DNA of 34,348 nucleotides from Bdellovibrionales bacterium GWB1_55_8 (GCA_001769835.1 MEPR01000065.1:236-34583), one strand, 5' to 3'. Counted from the stretch's first letter, positions 1 to 8,313 are shown. Notes: a model not told the origin generated them from the letters alone. Numbers and translations: made by a program.

Positions 1-2
1 TT

Positions 3-119
3 GACGTCCTCTGGTCCGATCAGGTGCCCTGCAATGACGGAGGGATTTCCTTCGGTCAGGCGATCGTAGCCAATCAGATCATTAAGGGAGCGCAATCATG
101 TGTCTGGCAATACCGATGA
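3..119 (+). CDS. hypF: HypF carbamoyltransferase, C-terminal end (partial)
   Basis: Only the last 38 residues are in the window; the gene begins upstream. The frame reads VPCNDGGISFGQA near its end, which matches the conserved C-terminal motif of HypF (VP.NDGGI..GQ). HypF makes the carbamoyl group from carbamoyl phosphate and transfers it to the C-terminal cysteine of HypE, the first step toward the cyanide ligands of the [NiFe] centre. The stop codon lies 22 bases inside hypC, so the two genes are overlapped and probably translated together. The identification rests on this short motif plus the hypC-D-E-A genes that follow directly. Confidence 0.85.
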   Translation, partial: DVLWSDQVPCNDGGISFGQAIVANQIIKGAQSCVWQYR

Positions 120-334
120 AACTCGTTGAAGTCACTGGCACGACCGGTGTTGTTGAGATCTCCGGTGTCCGTCGCACGACGGATCTTTCCCTGGTGGCGC
201 CCGTTGAGCCGGGGCAATATGTGATCGTCCACGCCGGATTTGCGATTGCGGTGACGGATGAAGAGGAAGCCAGAAAGTCGATCGAGCTTTTCGAGGAGAT
301 GGCCCGTGGGCTTGAGATCGAGGGAGAGAAATGA
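98..334 (+). CDS. hypC: HypC hydrogenase maturation chaperone
   Basis: A 78-residue protein that begins MCLAIPMK, the hallmark of HypC/HupF. Cys2 is the residue that contacts iron and HypD. HypC carries the Fe(CN)2CO unit with HypD and delivers it to the large-subunit precursor of a [NiFe] hydrogenase in the cytoplasm. The start is supported by an AAGGGAG ribosome site about 8 bases upstream of ATG 98 and by the invariant Cys2. The gene overlaps hypF upstream and shares an ATGA with hypD downstream, so it is mid-operon. Confidence 0.97.
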   Translation: MCLAIPMKLVEVTGTTGVVEISGVRRTTDLSLVAPVEPGQYVIVHAGFAIAVTDEEEARKSIELFEEMARGLEIEGEK

Positions 335-1422
335 AGTATATCGAGGAATTCAGGAATCACGCCGCGGCACAGGCGCTGGTTCGGGAGATTCATCGGATTT
401 CCGGCGGCAGAAGAATTCGAATCATGGAGGTATGTGGCGGACATACCATGGCGATTTTCAAGTACGGTTTACCCGGGCTTCTTCCCGCAAATATTGAACT
501 CATCAGCGGCCCCGGGTGTCCGGTCTGCGTCACATCGAACTCCTTCATCGATCATGCGATCGAGCTGGCAAAGGACAGGGGCACTCTCATCGCGACCTTC
601 GGCGATCTCATCAGGGTGCCCGGTTCAAGTTCAAGTCTGCAGAAAGAACGCGGGGAAGGGGCGGATGTCAGAATCTGTTACTCGCCCCTCGATGCCCTTG
701 AACTTGCCAAACAACATCCTGACCGGAATGTCGTGTTTCTAGGCGTTGGTTTTGAAACCACTGCGCCTACCGCTGCTGCCACGATTCATCGCGCCGCAGA
801 GCAAGGGCGCGCGAATTTCTCCATGCTGACTGCCTTCAAAACCATGCCCAATGCCATGAAGGCGTTGCTCGATGGCGGAGAAGTGGCGCTCGATGCTTTC
901 CTGTGCCCTGGGCACGTCTCGGTGATTACTGGAACTGGAATTTATGAGTTCATCGCTCGAGAGTATCGAACTCCATGCGTCGTATCGGGGTTTGAACCGC
1001 TGGACCTTCTGCAGTCCATCCTGAAAATCATCGAACAGATCGCAGCGGGTCTCGCTAAGGTAGAGAATCAATACACGCGCGCCGCGACTTTGCCGGGGAA
1101 TCCTGCGGCTCAGAAACTGTTGAAAGAGGTTTTCCATGAATCTGATGCCGATTGGCGGGGCATAGGCACGATTCCGCGCAGCGGTCTTGAAATATCGGAC
1201 GAGTATGCCCGGTTTGACGCGCGAAAGGTTTTTCCCGTGAAACTGAAGCCATCGCGTGAAAACCCGGCATGCATCTGCGGTTCGATCATGAGAGGGGCCA
1301 AGCGCCCGTTGGATTGCCCGTTATTCTCCAAAGTCTGTACGCCGGAATCGCCGAAGGGCGCGTGCATGGTCAGCGACGAGGGGAGTTGCGCCACATATTA
1401 CAAATACCGGAGGACTCCATGA
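331..1422 (+). CDS. hypD: HypD, Fe(CN)2CO assembly iron-sulfur protein
   Basis: A 363-residue protein of normal HypD length. It carries the family signatures CGGHT (about residue 35), GPGCPVCVT (about residue 61) and a C-terminal cysteine cluster (CICG, DCPLF, VCTP, ACMV and SCATYY) that includes the ligands of the [4Fe-4S] cluster. HypD is the scaffold, with HypC, on which the iron receives its CN and CO ligands. It overlaps hypC by 4 bases at ATGA and hypE by 4 bases at ATGA. All catalytic cysteines expected of the family are present, so the protein looks functional. Confidence 0.97.
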   Translation: MKYIEEFRNHAAAQALVREIHRISGGRRIRIMEVCGGHTMAIFKYGLPGLLPANIELISGPGCPVCVTSNSFIDHAIELAKDRGTLIATFGDLIRVPGSSSSLQKERGEGADVRICYSPLDALELAKQHPDRNVVFLGVGFETTAPTAAATIHRAAEQGRANFSMLTAFKTMPNAMKALLDGGEVALDAFLCPGHVSVITGTGIYEFIAREYRTPCVVSGFEPLDLLQSILKIIEQIAAGLAKVENQYTRAATLPGNPAAQKLLKEVFHESDADWRGIGTIPRSGLEISDEYARFDARKVFPVKLKPSRENPACICGSIMRGAKRPLDCPLFSKVCTPESPKGACMVSDEGSCATYYKYRRTP

Positions 1423-2453
1423 GTCAAAGCAGCTCTGGCGGGGGAGTGATCACGCTGGCGCACGGAAACGGAGGCAAGTTCACTCACGAACTCGTTGAAA
1501 GAATTTTTGTCCCTCGATTTGCCTCTTCTGAGCTCAGTGAACTTGCTGATTCAGCGATTCTCTCTTTGCCTGAAACCGCTTCTGGAAAAGTTGTTTTCAC
1601 CACAGACTCACATGTGGTGACTCCGCTCTTCTTTCCGGGGGGTGATATCGGCAAACTCGCCGTTTGCGGAACGCTGAACGACCTTGCGGTGATGGGCGCA
1701 AAGCCTCTCTTCCTGAGCTGCGGCTGGATTATCGAGGAAGGCTTCGATATCGAGAAGCTTGAGAAAATAGCAGACTCGATGGCCGACGCTGCGCGAGCGC
1801 AGGGAGTACGAGTGGTGACCGGCGATACGAAAGTGGTCGAGCGGGGCGCGGCCGACGGCGTTTATCTGAATACCTCCGGAATCGGTGTTCTTCTTCCTGG
1901 CGCCCCCTTGGGAGCGCGATCCATCCAGGCGGGGGACGCGGTGATCGTCAGCGGGTCCATGGGAGACCATGGAATCGCGATTTATGCCGGTCGCGAAGGA
2001 ATATCCCTGCGGACTGAGCTCAAGAGTGACTGCGCGGCAGTGTTTCCTCTGGTGGAACTCGCCATGAAAATTTGCCCCGATATCCGGGTGATGCGGGATC
2101 CGACTCGGGGCGGGCTTGCGACTACCTTGAATGAATTCGTTCGTGGTACGCGGCTGGGTATTCAGGTGGATGAGAGCCAGATCCCCGTGCGGCCCGAGGT
2201 AAAGGGCGTCTGCGAGCTGCTGGGTTTCGATCCGCTCTATGTGGCCAATGAAGGAAAACTTGTCCTGGTTGTTCCGGCAGAGCGCGCAACCGCGGTCGTG
2301 TCGGCGATGAAAGCTCATGAACTTGGAAGGGCTGCATGCACCATCGGGCACGTGACGGAGCGCGCACCGGGACGCGTGTTCCTTCGAACACTCGTGGGGG
2401 GAGATCGGATTCTCGACATGCTGGCGGGTGACATGCTCCCGCGCATTTGTTGA
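1419..2453 (+). CDS. hypE: HypE, thiocyanate-forming dehydratase
   Basis: A 344-residue PurM/AIR-synthase-like ATPase ending in MLPRIC. The terminal Cys344 is the residue that HypF carbamoylates and HypE dehydrates to a thiocyanate, later donated to HypD iron. The N-terminal ITLAHGNGG motif and the internal DTHVV-like stretch (here TDSHVVTPLFFPGGDIGK) also fit HypE. The reading frame is open upstream to 1269, but that extension is antisense to no known domain and runs inside hypD. The ATG at 1419, sharing ATGA with the hypD stop, gives the usual family length and N-terminus. Confidence 0.97.
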   Translation: MSQSSSGGGVITLAHGNGGKFTHELVERIFVPRFASSELSELADSAILSLPETASGKVVFTTDSHVVTPLFFPGGDIGKLAVCGTLNDLAVMGAKPLFLSCGWIIEEGFDIEKLEKIADSMADAARAQGVRVVTGDTKVVERGAADGVYLNTSGIGVLLPGAPLGARSIQAGDAVIVSGSMGDHGIAIYAGREGISLRTELKSDCAAVFPLVELAMKICPDIRVMRDPTRGGLATTLNEFVRGTRLGIQVDESQIPVRPEVKGVCELLGFDPLYVANEGKLVLVVPAERATAVVSAMKAHELGRAACTIGHVTERAPGRVFLRTLVGGDRILDMLAGDMLPRIC

Positions 2454-2462
2454 AAGGCACGC

Positions 2463-2813
2463 ATGCACGAACATGCCATTGCAGCAAAAATAGTGGCGAT
2501 AGTGGAGGAAGAGATCGCGGCAACCGATCTTTCCCGCAAAGTGCGACGTGTCGTGATTGAAGCCGGACGGATGCACGCGCTCGTTCCCGATTCACTCCGA
2601 TTTCATTTTGAAGTGATAATAAAAGACAAGCCACGCCTTGAATCAGCGGAATTGGTGTTGCGAAGCAAGCCGATCACAGCCGAATGCGGCACCTGTCGCA
2701 AGGTGATCGTGCTGGACGATCCCGTATTCGTCTGCCACGAATGTCATGGCGCCGTACGGCAGCTCTCCGGAAACGAGCTTCTGGTGGACAGTATCGAGCT
2801 TGATGAAAATTGA
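2463..2813 (+). CDS. hypA: HypA/HybF nickel metallochaperone
   Basis: A 116-residue protein starting MHEHAI; the N-terminal Met-His-Glu forms the nickel site of HypA. A zinc-ribbon with two CxxC motifs (CGTC at about 76-79 and CHEC at about 94-97) is present, as in all HypA/HybF proteins. HypA works with HypB to insert nickel into the hydrogenase large subunit after the iron ligands are in place. It starts 9 bases after hypE and is the last hyp gene on this strand. The partner hypB lies on the other strand about 1.2 kb away. Confidence 0.95.
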   Translation: MHEHAIAAKIVAIVEEEIAATDLSRKVRRVVIEAGRMHALVPDSLRFHFEVIIKDKPRLESAELVLRSKPITAECGTCRKVIVLDDPVFVCHECHGAVRQLSGNELLVDSIELDEN

Positions 2814-2837
2814 GCTGGCCGCTCGAATAGGGTATTC

Positions 2838-2868
2838 TGGGTCTGATCAGGGAAAGGATCAGACCAGA
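2838..2868 (+). promoter_or_regulatory. Hairpin in the pfkA leader
   Basis: A perfect 9-bp inverted repeat, GGTCTGATC (2840-2848) and GATCAGACC (2857-2865), encloses the 8-base loop AGGGAAAG. With a single bulged G it extends to about 12 pairs. The loop holds the only Shine-Dalgarno-like bases (AGGGAAAGG) upstream of the pfkA ATG at 2870. In RNA it would be a stem-loop presenting the ribosome site; in DNA it could be an operator. It is not a terminator, because no T-run follows. Confidence 0.5.
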
Positions 2869-2869
2869 A

Positions 2870-3988
2870 ATGCCAAATCCAAATAAGCAGGGCAGAAAAA
2901 TCGCGATTAATACCGGCGGGGGGGATGCCCCGGGTCTGAATGCGGTCATACGCGCCGCAGTGCTGTCGGCAGAGCGCCGAGGCTGGGAATGCTACGGGAT
3001 TCGCGATGGCTTCAATGGCATTTTGATGCCCGATGAGTTTCCCGATGGAAGCGGTGTTTACCGATTGACCAGGAAAACCGTCCACGGCATCACGCCACTC
3101 GGTGGAACTATCCTGGGTACGACGAACCGCGGGAATCCGCTGAAATTTCCCGTCAAACAAAGCGATGGGAGTTTTGTGGAAGTGGATCGCTCGGACGAGA
3201 TCATTGCGGGCCTCAAAGCACGCGGAATTGATACTCTGATCGCCATAGGCGGGGATGGCTCGCTTTCTATCGCCAATGTCCTGGCGCAAAAAGGTTTGAA
3301 AGTCGTGGGAGTTCCCAAAACCATCGACAATGACCTCGACAAGACGGTGATCACTTTCGGCTTCGATACGGCTCTGTCCTTTGCAACGGAGTCCCTGGAT
3401 CGCCTGCATACGACCGCCGAGTCCCATCACAGGATCATGGTCGTCGAGGTCATGGGACGTTATGCCGGATGGATTGCGTTGAATTCCGGTATTTCTGGCT
3501 CCTCGGACGCTATTCTGATCCCGGAGATTCCATACGATATCGGAAAGGTCGCTGAAGCTCTTCGCAGGCGTCGTGCGCAGGGCAGGCGTTCTTCCATTGT
3601 CGTGGTGGCGGAGGGCGCGAAACCCAAGGGCGGAACGACTACCGTCATCGAGAAAGAAGTCGGGCGAGCCGAACGCCTGGGAGGTATCGGGGAGCGAGTC
3701 GGAAAAGAACTGCAGGAGTTGACCGGCCAGGAAACGCGTGTCGTCGTGCTCGGGCACCTGCTTCGGGGCGGGACACCCACCACTTTCGATCGTCTGATCG
3801 CGCTCCGCTTCGGTGCGGCGGCCGTTCGCGCGCTGGAGGAAGGCCATTCAGGGATCATGGTGGCGCTGGATCCTCCTTCGGTGCGTTATGTGCCCCTCGA
3901 GGACGCCACCCGCCGGATGAAGACGGTGCCTACCGATTGTGACACGGTGCTGACCGCGCGGGATCTCGGGATTTCCTTTGGAGATTAG
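2870..3988 (+). CDS. pfkA: 6-phosphofructokinase (mixed ATP/PPi-type residues)
   Basis: A 372-residue member of the PfkA family, which phosphorylates fructose 6-phosphate in glycolysis. Seen in the sequence: the N-terminal GGGDAPGLNAVIR phosphate loop, GGDGS at 127-131, PKTIDND at 149-155 with catalytic Asp153, and MGRYAGW at about 195-201. The GGDGS glycine (position 104 in E. coli numbering) is the ATP-type residue. The lysine in PKTIDND (position 124) is the residue seen in pyrophosphate-dependent enzymes. This combination is typical of group III PFKs, some of which use ATP, so the donor cannot be set from sequence alone. It lies 56 bases after hypA behind a hairpin, and its 3' end overlaps hypB by 4 bases. 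Confidence 0.92.
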   Translation: MPNPNKQGRKIAINTGGGDAPGLNAVIRAAVLSAERRGWECYGIRDGFNGILMPDEFPDGSGVYRLTRKTVHGITPLGGTILGTTNRGNPLKFPVKQSDGSFVEVDRSDEIIAGLKARGIDTLIAIGGDGSLSIANVLAQKGLKVVGVPKTIDNDLDKTVITFGFDTALSFATESLDRLHTTAESHHRIMVVEVMGRYAGWIALNSGISGSSDAILIPEIPYDIGKVAEALRRRRAQGRRSSIVVVAEGAKPKGGTTTVIEKEVGRAERLGGIGERVGKELQELTGQETRVVVLGHLLRGGTPTTFDRLIALRFGAAAVRALEEGHSGIMVALDPPSVRYVPLEDATRRMKTVPTDCDTVLTARDLGISFGD

Positions 3989-4665
3989 ACGGTCGTTTTC
4001 CGGTGGAGTTCAACGATTTGCGCCTTGAGTTCATTCAGGCCGACTCCTTTTTTAGCGGAAACTTCCAAAATCTTCAGCTCGCCATTGATTTGCCGCATAT
4101 TCCGTCGAATCAGCGGGACGTCGGCTTCGGTGGCTTCAATCAGGTCCGTCTTGCTGATCAGCGCAAGGTCGGCACTTCTGAACATGAGCGGGTACTTCAG
4201 CGGTTTGTCTTCTCCCTCCGTGACGCTCAGCAGGGTCACGTTCAGGTCAGAGCCGGTATCGAATTCCGCGGGACACACGAGATTGCCGACATTTTCAAGC
4301 AGGACGATATCCAGCGGGTGTTCTTCGAGTGCCTGAAGCGCTGTCATGACCACAGGTGCGGCCAGATGGCAGTCTCCGCCGAAAAACTCCGTGTTGATTT
4401 GCGCGATCGGAATCCCCAGGTGCTGAAGTCGCATGGCATCCCGAGCGGTCGAGATATCGCCTTCGATGACCCCCACGCGAAGGCCTGACTCAAGCAGGAG
4501 TGGAATCAGCTTTTCGAGAAGCAGGGTCTTCCCTGAACCGGGGGAACTCATGAAGTTCACCATGCACTGGTTTCGGGACCGGAGTTTGCGACGGATCGCC
4601 AGCGCCGCGTTGTCGTTTTCCTCGAGAATCTTCCGAACGACCTTGATTTCCATGGCCATGAACAT
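3985..4665 (-). CDS. hypB: HypB nickel-insertion GTPase
   Basis: A SIMIBI-class GTPase that hydrolyses GTP to drive nickel transfer to the hydrogenase precursor together with HypA. The P-loop SSPGSGKT lies near the N-terminus. A GGDCHLAAP motif, with the Cys-His metal site at the dimer interface, GDISTARDA, ENVGNLVCPAEFD and SKTDL follow in the HypB order. The frame is open to 4812, but that part has no HypB similarity. ATG 4665, 4659 and 4653 are all possible starts, and none has a strong ribosome site. The form with a short N-terminus has no CxxCGC or His-rich nickel-storage segment. It is transcribed against the rest of the hyp cluster. Confidence 0.94.
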   Translation of the reverse strand: MFMAMEIKVVRKILEENDNAALAIRRKLRSRNQCMVNFMSSPGSGKTLLLEKLIPLLLESGLRVGVIEGDISTARDAMRLQHLGIPIAQINTEFFGGDCHLAAPVVMTALQALEEHPLDIVLLENVGNLVCPAEFDTGSDLNVTLLSVTEGEDKPLKYPLMFRSADLALISKTDLIEATEADVPLIRRNMRQINGELKILEVSAKKGVGLNELKAQIVELHRKTTV

Positions 4666-4780
4666 AGCGGTGGCCTGGCGTTGAAGTACAGGGCTTTTTC
4701 GCTGGGGATTATCAGGCGGCTTGAAAATAACGAACCTTTGCAGCATTCTGTCGCCGATAGCAGATAAGGGAGAATGGACC

Positions 4781-5869
4781 ATGGAATTCCTGCAATATAA
4801 TCTCTTCGGCAACCCCGTTGGAAGCTGGGCTGCCGCTGTCCTGATTTTCGGCCTGGGCTACGTGTTTCTCAAACTCCTGAGAAAATTTTCCGTTCGCAGA
4901 ATAGGGTCTATTGCTGCAAGCACCGATACGCTGATTGATGATCTGCTGGTCGAGCTGCTTCAGCGAACCCGACCGTTCTTTCTGTTTTCGATTTCGGTAT
5001 ATGGCGGTAGCCTGGCGCTCAGGTTCGTCGAACCGGTACATGACCTGATCGCGAAAGCGGTCATGCTTCTCACTCTCGTGCAGGTGGGAATCTGGGGAAC
5101 GGCCGTGATCGCCTTCTGGATCGAGCGGTATCTCAAGAAACGTGCTGCGACCGACTCCGCGATAGCGACCACCATGGGCCTTCTCAGCTTTATGGCGAGA
5201 CTGTCTTTGTTCATTGTCCTTTTCCTGCTGGCGCTGAACAATCTCGGAATCAACATCACGGCACTCGTGGCAGGTCTCGGTGTCGGTGGCATCGCGATCG
5301 CTCTCGCGGTGCAGAATATTCTCGGCGATCTGTTTGCATCCGCCACCATCGTCCTCGACAAGCCCTTCATCGTAGGCGATTTCATTATCGTTGATCAGTT
5401 CATGGGCACTATTGAGCACATTGGACTGAAGACTACCCGGATTCGGAGCCTTTCAGGGGAGCAGCTCATCTTCCCGAATTCAAATCTTCTTCAAAGCCGA
5501 ATCCGGAATTTCAAGAGGATGCAGGAGCGCAGGGTTGTTTTCCTGCTCGGACTGATTTACCAGACTTCGCCGGAAATCATGAAAAAGGTTCCGCAGATGA
5601 TCCGGGAAGTCGTCGAGAAGCACGAGAAGATCCGTTTCGAGCGTTGTCATTTCAAAGGCTTCGGGCCTTCCTCGTTGGATGTGGAAACCGTGTATTGGGT
5701 GACCGACCCCGACTACATGATCTATATGGACATTCAGCAGGCAATCAATCTCGAGCTCCTGGAGCGTTTTGAGGTGGCCGGAATCGAATTCGCTTATCCA
5801 ACGCAAACCGTTCTGCTTCAGCCCGCGCAGAGCGAGCCGCCTGGCGGCATTCGCGCTGCGCAGGGTTAG
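4781..5869 (+). CDS. MscS-family mechanosensitive channel
   Basis: A 362-residue inner-membrane channel that would open on membrane tension to release solutes. Predicted membrane segments lie at about 17-33, 66-82, 93-113, 132-153 and 157-185. The last is the Gly/Ala-rich pore helix of MscS (ALVAGLGVGGIAIALAVQN). It is followed by the beta domain (LDKPFIVGDFI, GTIEHIGLKTTRIR, PNSNLLQS) and a C-terminal alpha/beta domain. The start at ATG 4781 is preferred over an in-frame upstream codon at 4721, because AAGGGA sits 9 bases before it and the extra residues are unremarkable. It is divergent from hypB with about 115 bases between. Confidence 0.9.
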   Translation: MEFLQYNLFGNPVGSWAAAVLIFGLGYVFLKLLRKFSVRRIGSIAASTDTLIDDLLVELLQRTRPFFLFSISVYGGSLALRFVEPVHDLIAKAVMLLTLVQVGIWGTAVIAFWIERYLKKRAATDSAIATTMGLLSFMARLSLFIVLFLLALNNLGINITALVAGLGVGGIAIALAVQNILGDLFASATIVLDKPFIVGDFIIVDQFMGTIEHIGLKTTRIRSLSGEQLIFPNSNLLQSRIRNFKRMQERRVVFLLGLIYQTSPEIMKKVPQMIREVVEKHEKIRFERCHFKGFGPSSLDVETVYWVTDPDYMIYMDIQQAINLELLERFEVAGIEFAYPTQTVLLQPAQSEPPGGIRAAQG

Positions 5870-5926
5870 AGTTTGTGCGACTTGGCTCGACCGTTGCACG
5901 ATTTTCCTTAAAAGTAAGGAGATCAG

Positions 5927-6424
5927 ATGCAGCGCAAAAGCACCCTGCCTCGCACATGGATTGTCTGTCCTAATCTTTGGGGTGCTCGTTTGTTTTATTA
6001 CGGAGGCCCTGATCAGACCATCGAGGACCGCGACAGAGTACGATTTCTCAAGGAATTTGCGCGACCAAAAGTCAAAACCAAGCTGGAGGATTTCAGGGAC
6101 GACGATGACGCCGCCGATATCTCCGAGCCGGTGGAAGATCCCGCGCTCGAGCTTCAGGTCGCTCAGAGTTTCATGAAGTATCTGGCGCGTGAGCTCGACG
6201 AGGCGAAGCGGACAGGGCGATACGATGCATTGATTCTTTGCGCCGAAAAACACCTGCTTCAGATTTTTCAGGAACAACTGCAGCAGAAGGCCGCTGGCAA
6301 GGCCGTGATCGGAACGATCCCGCTCGATCTTTATGAGGTGAATGAGACGGATCTGACCCCCTACGTGAAAGATATCCTTCAGCCCGTGGGAACCCGCGAG
6401 TACGGATCCAAAGCGGCTGGATAA
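5927..6424 (+). CDS. Host_attach / baeRF-like protein
   Basis: A 165-residue cytoplasmic protein resembling the family named 'protein required for attachment to host cells' (bacterial eRF1-like). It has the N-terminal TWIVCPNLWGARLFYY stretch, a variable charged middle, then a helix with LELQVAQSFMKYLARELDEA. A Rossmann-like part follows, YDALILCAEKHLLQIFQEQL, and it ends LTPYVKDIL, matching the family order. The biochemical role of the family is not settled. A strong AAGGAG lies 5 bases before the ATG. Its 3' end overlaps the BON-protein gene by 46 bases. Confidence 0.62.
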   Translation: MQRKSTLPRTWIVCPNLWGARLFYYGGPDQTIEDRDRVRFLKEFARPKVKTKLEDFRDDDDAADISEPVEDPALELQVAQSFMKYLARELDEAKRTGRYDALILCAEKHLLQIFQEQLQQKAAGKAVIGTIPLDLYEVNETDLTPYVKDILQPVGTREYGSKAAG

Positions 6425-7983
6425 CCCGAGTAGAAAAACGCACCTGTCCCAGCAGGAAAGGGCGAAGATGCCGATTCCACCTGAATGCGATTTTCCACGC
6501 GTGCAGCGCCACCCAGAAACGCGTTTTGAGTGGCTGTCAGATGCTGGGGCCAGGTGGTGACCTTACCTGTGAGCGAGGCAACTCCGTTGTGAACGGATAC
6601 CTCTATTTGCGGCGACCCTTTTTGGCCAGGGGTGGCGGTGGGGAGGCTACTGTCCGCTCTGATGAGTCTCCGGACATTTCGTGCTATCTCAAGATCAGTC
6701 AGGGCAAGCGCACTTCGGTCGACCCGGATTCTGTTGTCGATGGATCGGATTCCTTTCGTCCGTGCGGCCGCATCCCAGGCCAGCCACTTTTCAAACGGTG
6801 AGGACACCTTTCCGTTCAATATCGCATGACCCCGTTCCATGCTGAGTGCGATATCATCCGCTATATCCGGTCCTGTCAGTTCAAGAATCGTTTTGAAATT
6901 GCTCCGGATCACGTGATCGGCCACGCGGTCGAGATTCCGAACGACAATTTTGTTCCTGACCCCGGAGATGCCCGGCACATTTCGCGCGGCCTCTTCCGCC
7001 GCCTGTTTGGTGATCACATTCGCGACCGTTCCGCTCAAAGTGATTACGCCTTTGCGCGCCTTGACAGTCATTGCTTTTTTGGCACGCTCGTCGATCTGCG
7101 GATCTTCCGCGAGCGACTCACGCACGTCCGCCTCAAGCTCGCCATCCGAGCGCGAGGGAGGAACTCCGCCTGCCGGGCTCTGGGGTTCCACAGTCACGCC
7201 ACTGACATCCACTTTTCTCACCCCGTCCACCCAAGCGGCTGCCATTCCTGCTTGCGAACGGGCCAGAACGCTGTTCACCGAGCCCTGCAGGCGTGCCTCG
7301 CCAGATCTGACCTGGACCTTGATCTTGTCAGGATGAAGTCGCGAATTGCCCTGCAGCTGGTTCGAGATATCCCGGGCGATGGTCCTGTCGGAAGGTTGCC
7401 GGTTAAGTGTCACGGCGATGTTGTTTTTCACATCTCTGACCCCGTGCACACCCTTGGCGATCCACTCAGCCAGCTCTCGCTCTCGCTGGGAGACCACGCT
7501 TCCCAGTAGGGTAACAACCCCGTTTTCCGCGGTGATCTTTAGCCCGTAATCACCTGCCGCCGGGTCGAGTCGAACGGCCGACCGCACGCGGTCCCGCAGC
7601 TCCCGGTTCCCGACGGGGGTGGGAAGCACTTGGAGGTGGTCCAGGACGTCCCGAACCCCACGAATAGATCCTGCAATGTGAATTGCACGATCTCTTGCCC
7701 GAAGCGTGTCCACTTTACCACTCAGAGTCACAGTTCCCTTGCGTACTGATGTCTTCACTTCGTCGGCAGTGAAGAAGCGGTCACCGAAGAGTCCCGCGGA
7801 AAGGGTCCGCTGAATTTCCTGATCAGGAACGGCTTTCCGGAACGCGATGGCTCCCTCGGCCGACCCCGACAGCGTGGCGAGTGCAAGCCAGAGGAATGTG
7901 CTCACGATTCTGAACGGGAATTGGAAAGTCACAATTCCGTCATTTAGCAACCGGGGTACCAAAGGCTGGTTGCCGGAAGTCAT
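6379..7983 (-). CDS. Secreted protein with six BON domains
   Basis: About 534 residues with an N-terminal hydrophobic signal (FRIVSTFLWLALATLSGSAEGA) followed by six BON repeats at about 55-119, 126-192, 200-265, 281-348, 355-421 and 431-502. Each shows the pattern of an amphipathic helix, G-x-V-x-L-x-G-x-V, a second helix, then G-V-x-x-V-x-N-x-I. BON domains occur in OsmY-like periplasmic stress proteins and are thought to bind membranes or peptidoglycan. Six in a row is more than the one to three usual for that group. ATG 7983 is used here; a GTG at 7932 would give a more typical signal peptide. The frame is open to 8091 without added similarity. Confidence 0.85.
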   Translation of the reverse strand: MTSGNQPLVPRLLNDGIVTFQFPFRIVSTFLWLALATLSGSAEGAIAFRKAVPDQEIQRTLSAGLFGDRFFTADEVKTSVRKGTVTLSGKVDTLRARDRAIHIAGSIRGVRDVLDHLQVLPTPVGNRELRDRVRSAVRLDPAAGDYGLKITAENGVVTLLGSVVSQRERELAEWIAKGVHGVRDVKNNIAVTLNRQPSDRTIARDISNQLQGNSRLHPDKIKVQVRSGEARLQGSVNSVLARSQAGMAAAWVDGVRKVDVSGVTVEPQSPAGGVPPSRSDGELEADVRESLAEDPQIDERAKKAMTVKARKGVITLSGTVANVITKQAAEEAARNVPGISGVRNKIVVRNLDRVADHVIRSNFKTILELTGPDIADDIALSMERGHAILNGKVSSPFEKWLAWDAAARTKGIRSIDNRIRVDRSALALTDLEIARNVRRLIRADSSLPTATPGQKGSPQIEVSVHNGVASLTGKVTTWPQHLTATQNAFLGGAARVENRIQVESASSPFPAGTGAFFYSGYPAALDPYSRVPTG

Positions 7984-8313
7984 GTTAAGAGGCCAGTAGA
8001 TTCGGTGGCCGCTGTTGAGCTGTTTCCAACGGCTTTTCGCCTCTTTTTCGGAAAGGCTGAAAGGCGCCGATGCCACCTGAGCAACCGGCACCGCTCGCCG
8101 GGTTGTCTCCTTCCAGTACTGAGCTCAACGTGGGCTCGTGAAATTCCTGGGGTAATGTCCTGAGTGTCGTGGAAGAGGGAAGAGGTGGCTGGCGAGCCGC
8201 AGCCCGCTCTTCCTTTGATAGCAATTTCCTGAGTCTCATGACGTGGGGTCGAGCAAGGTGCGTTCCGATGCCTCGCGGTTGCATTCATGTCGCGCCGCGG
8301 TTAGGTTAGCGAA
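7984..8313. other. Divergent intergenic region, no gene recognised
   Basis: This 330-base stretch separates the BON-protein gene and the DUF523 gene, which diverge. Several frames are open on the minus strand, but their translations are Arg/Pro/Thr-rich and resemble no protein family, and they overlap each other. I see no tRNA or strong hairpin with a T-run. It presumably holds the two promoters; I could not identify convincing -35/-10 pairs. If the BON protein began at the upstream codon (8091), the gap would shrink to about 220 bases. Confidence 0.5.

Noticed and set aside
1269-1418. Upstream extension of the hypE frame
   Set aside because: It lies wholly inside hypD, has no HypE similarity, and ATG 1419 gives the normal length and N-terminus.
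1608-2576. Long minus-strand open frame of 322 codons opposite hypE and hypA
   Set aside because: It is antisense to two certain genes and shows no family resemblance; it reflects GC-rich codon bias.
2744-3847. Long minus-strand open frame of 367 codons opposite pfkA
   Set aside because: The pfkA frame is certain, and the antisense translation is Arg/Ser/Asp-rich with no motif.
4666-4812. N-terminal extension of HypB that might have been a nickel-storage segment
   Set aside because: It has no His-rich run or CxxCGC motif, and it enters the MscS gene start on the other strand.
7980-8288. Overlapping minus-strand frames upstream of the BON protein
   Set aside because: Two competing frames with Arg/Thr/Pro-rich translations, no ribosome site and no similarity.
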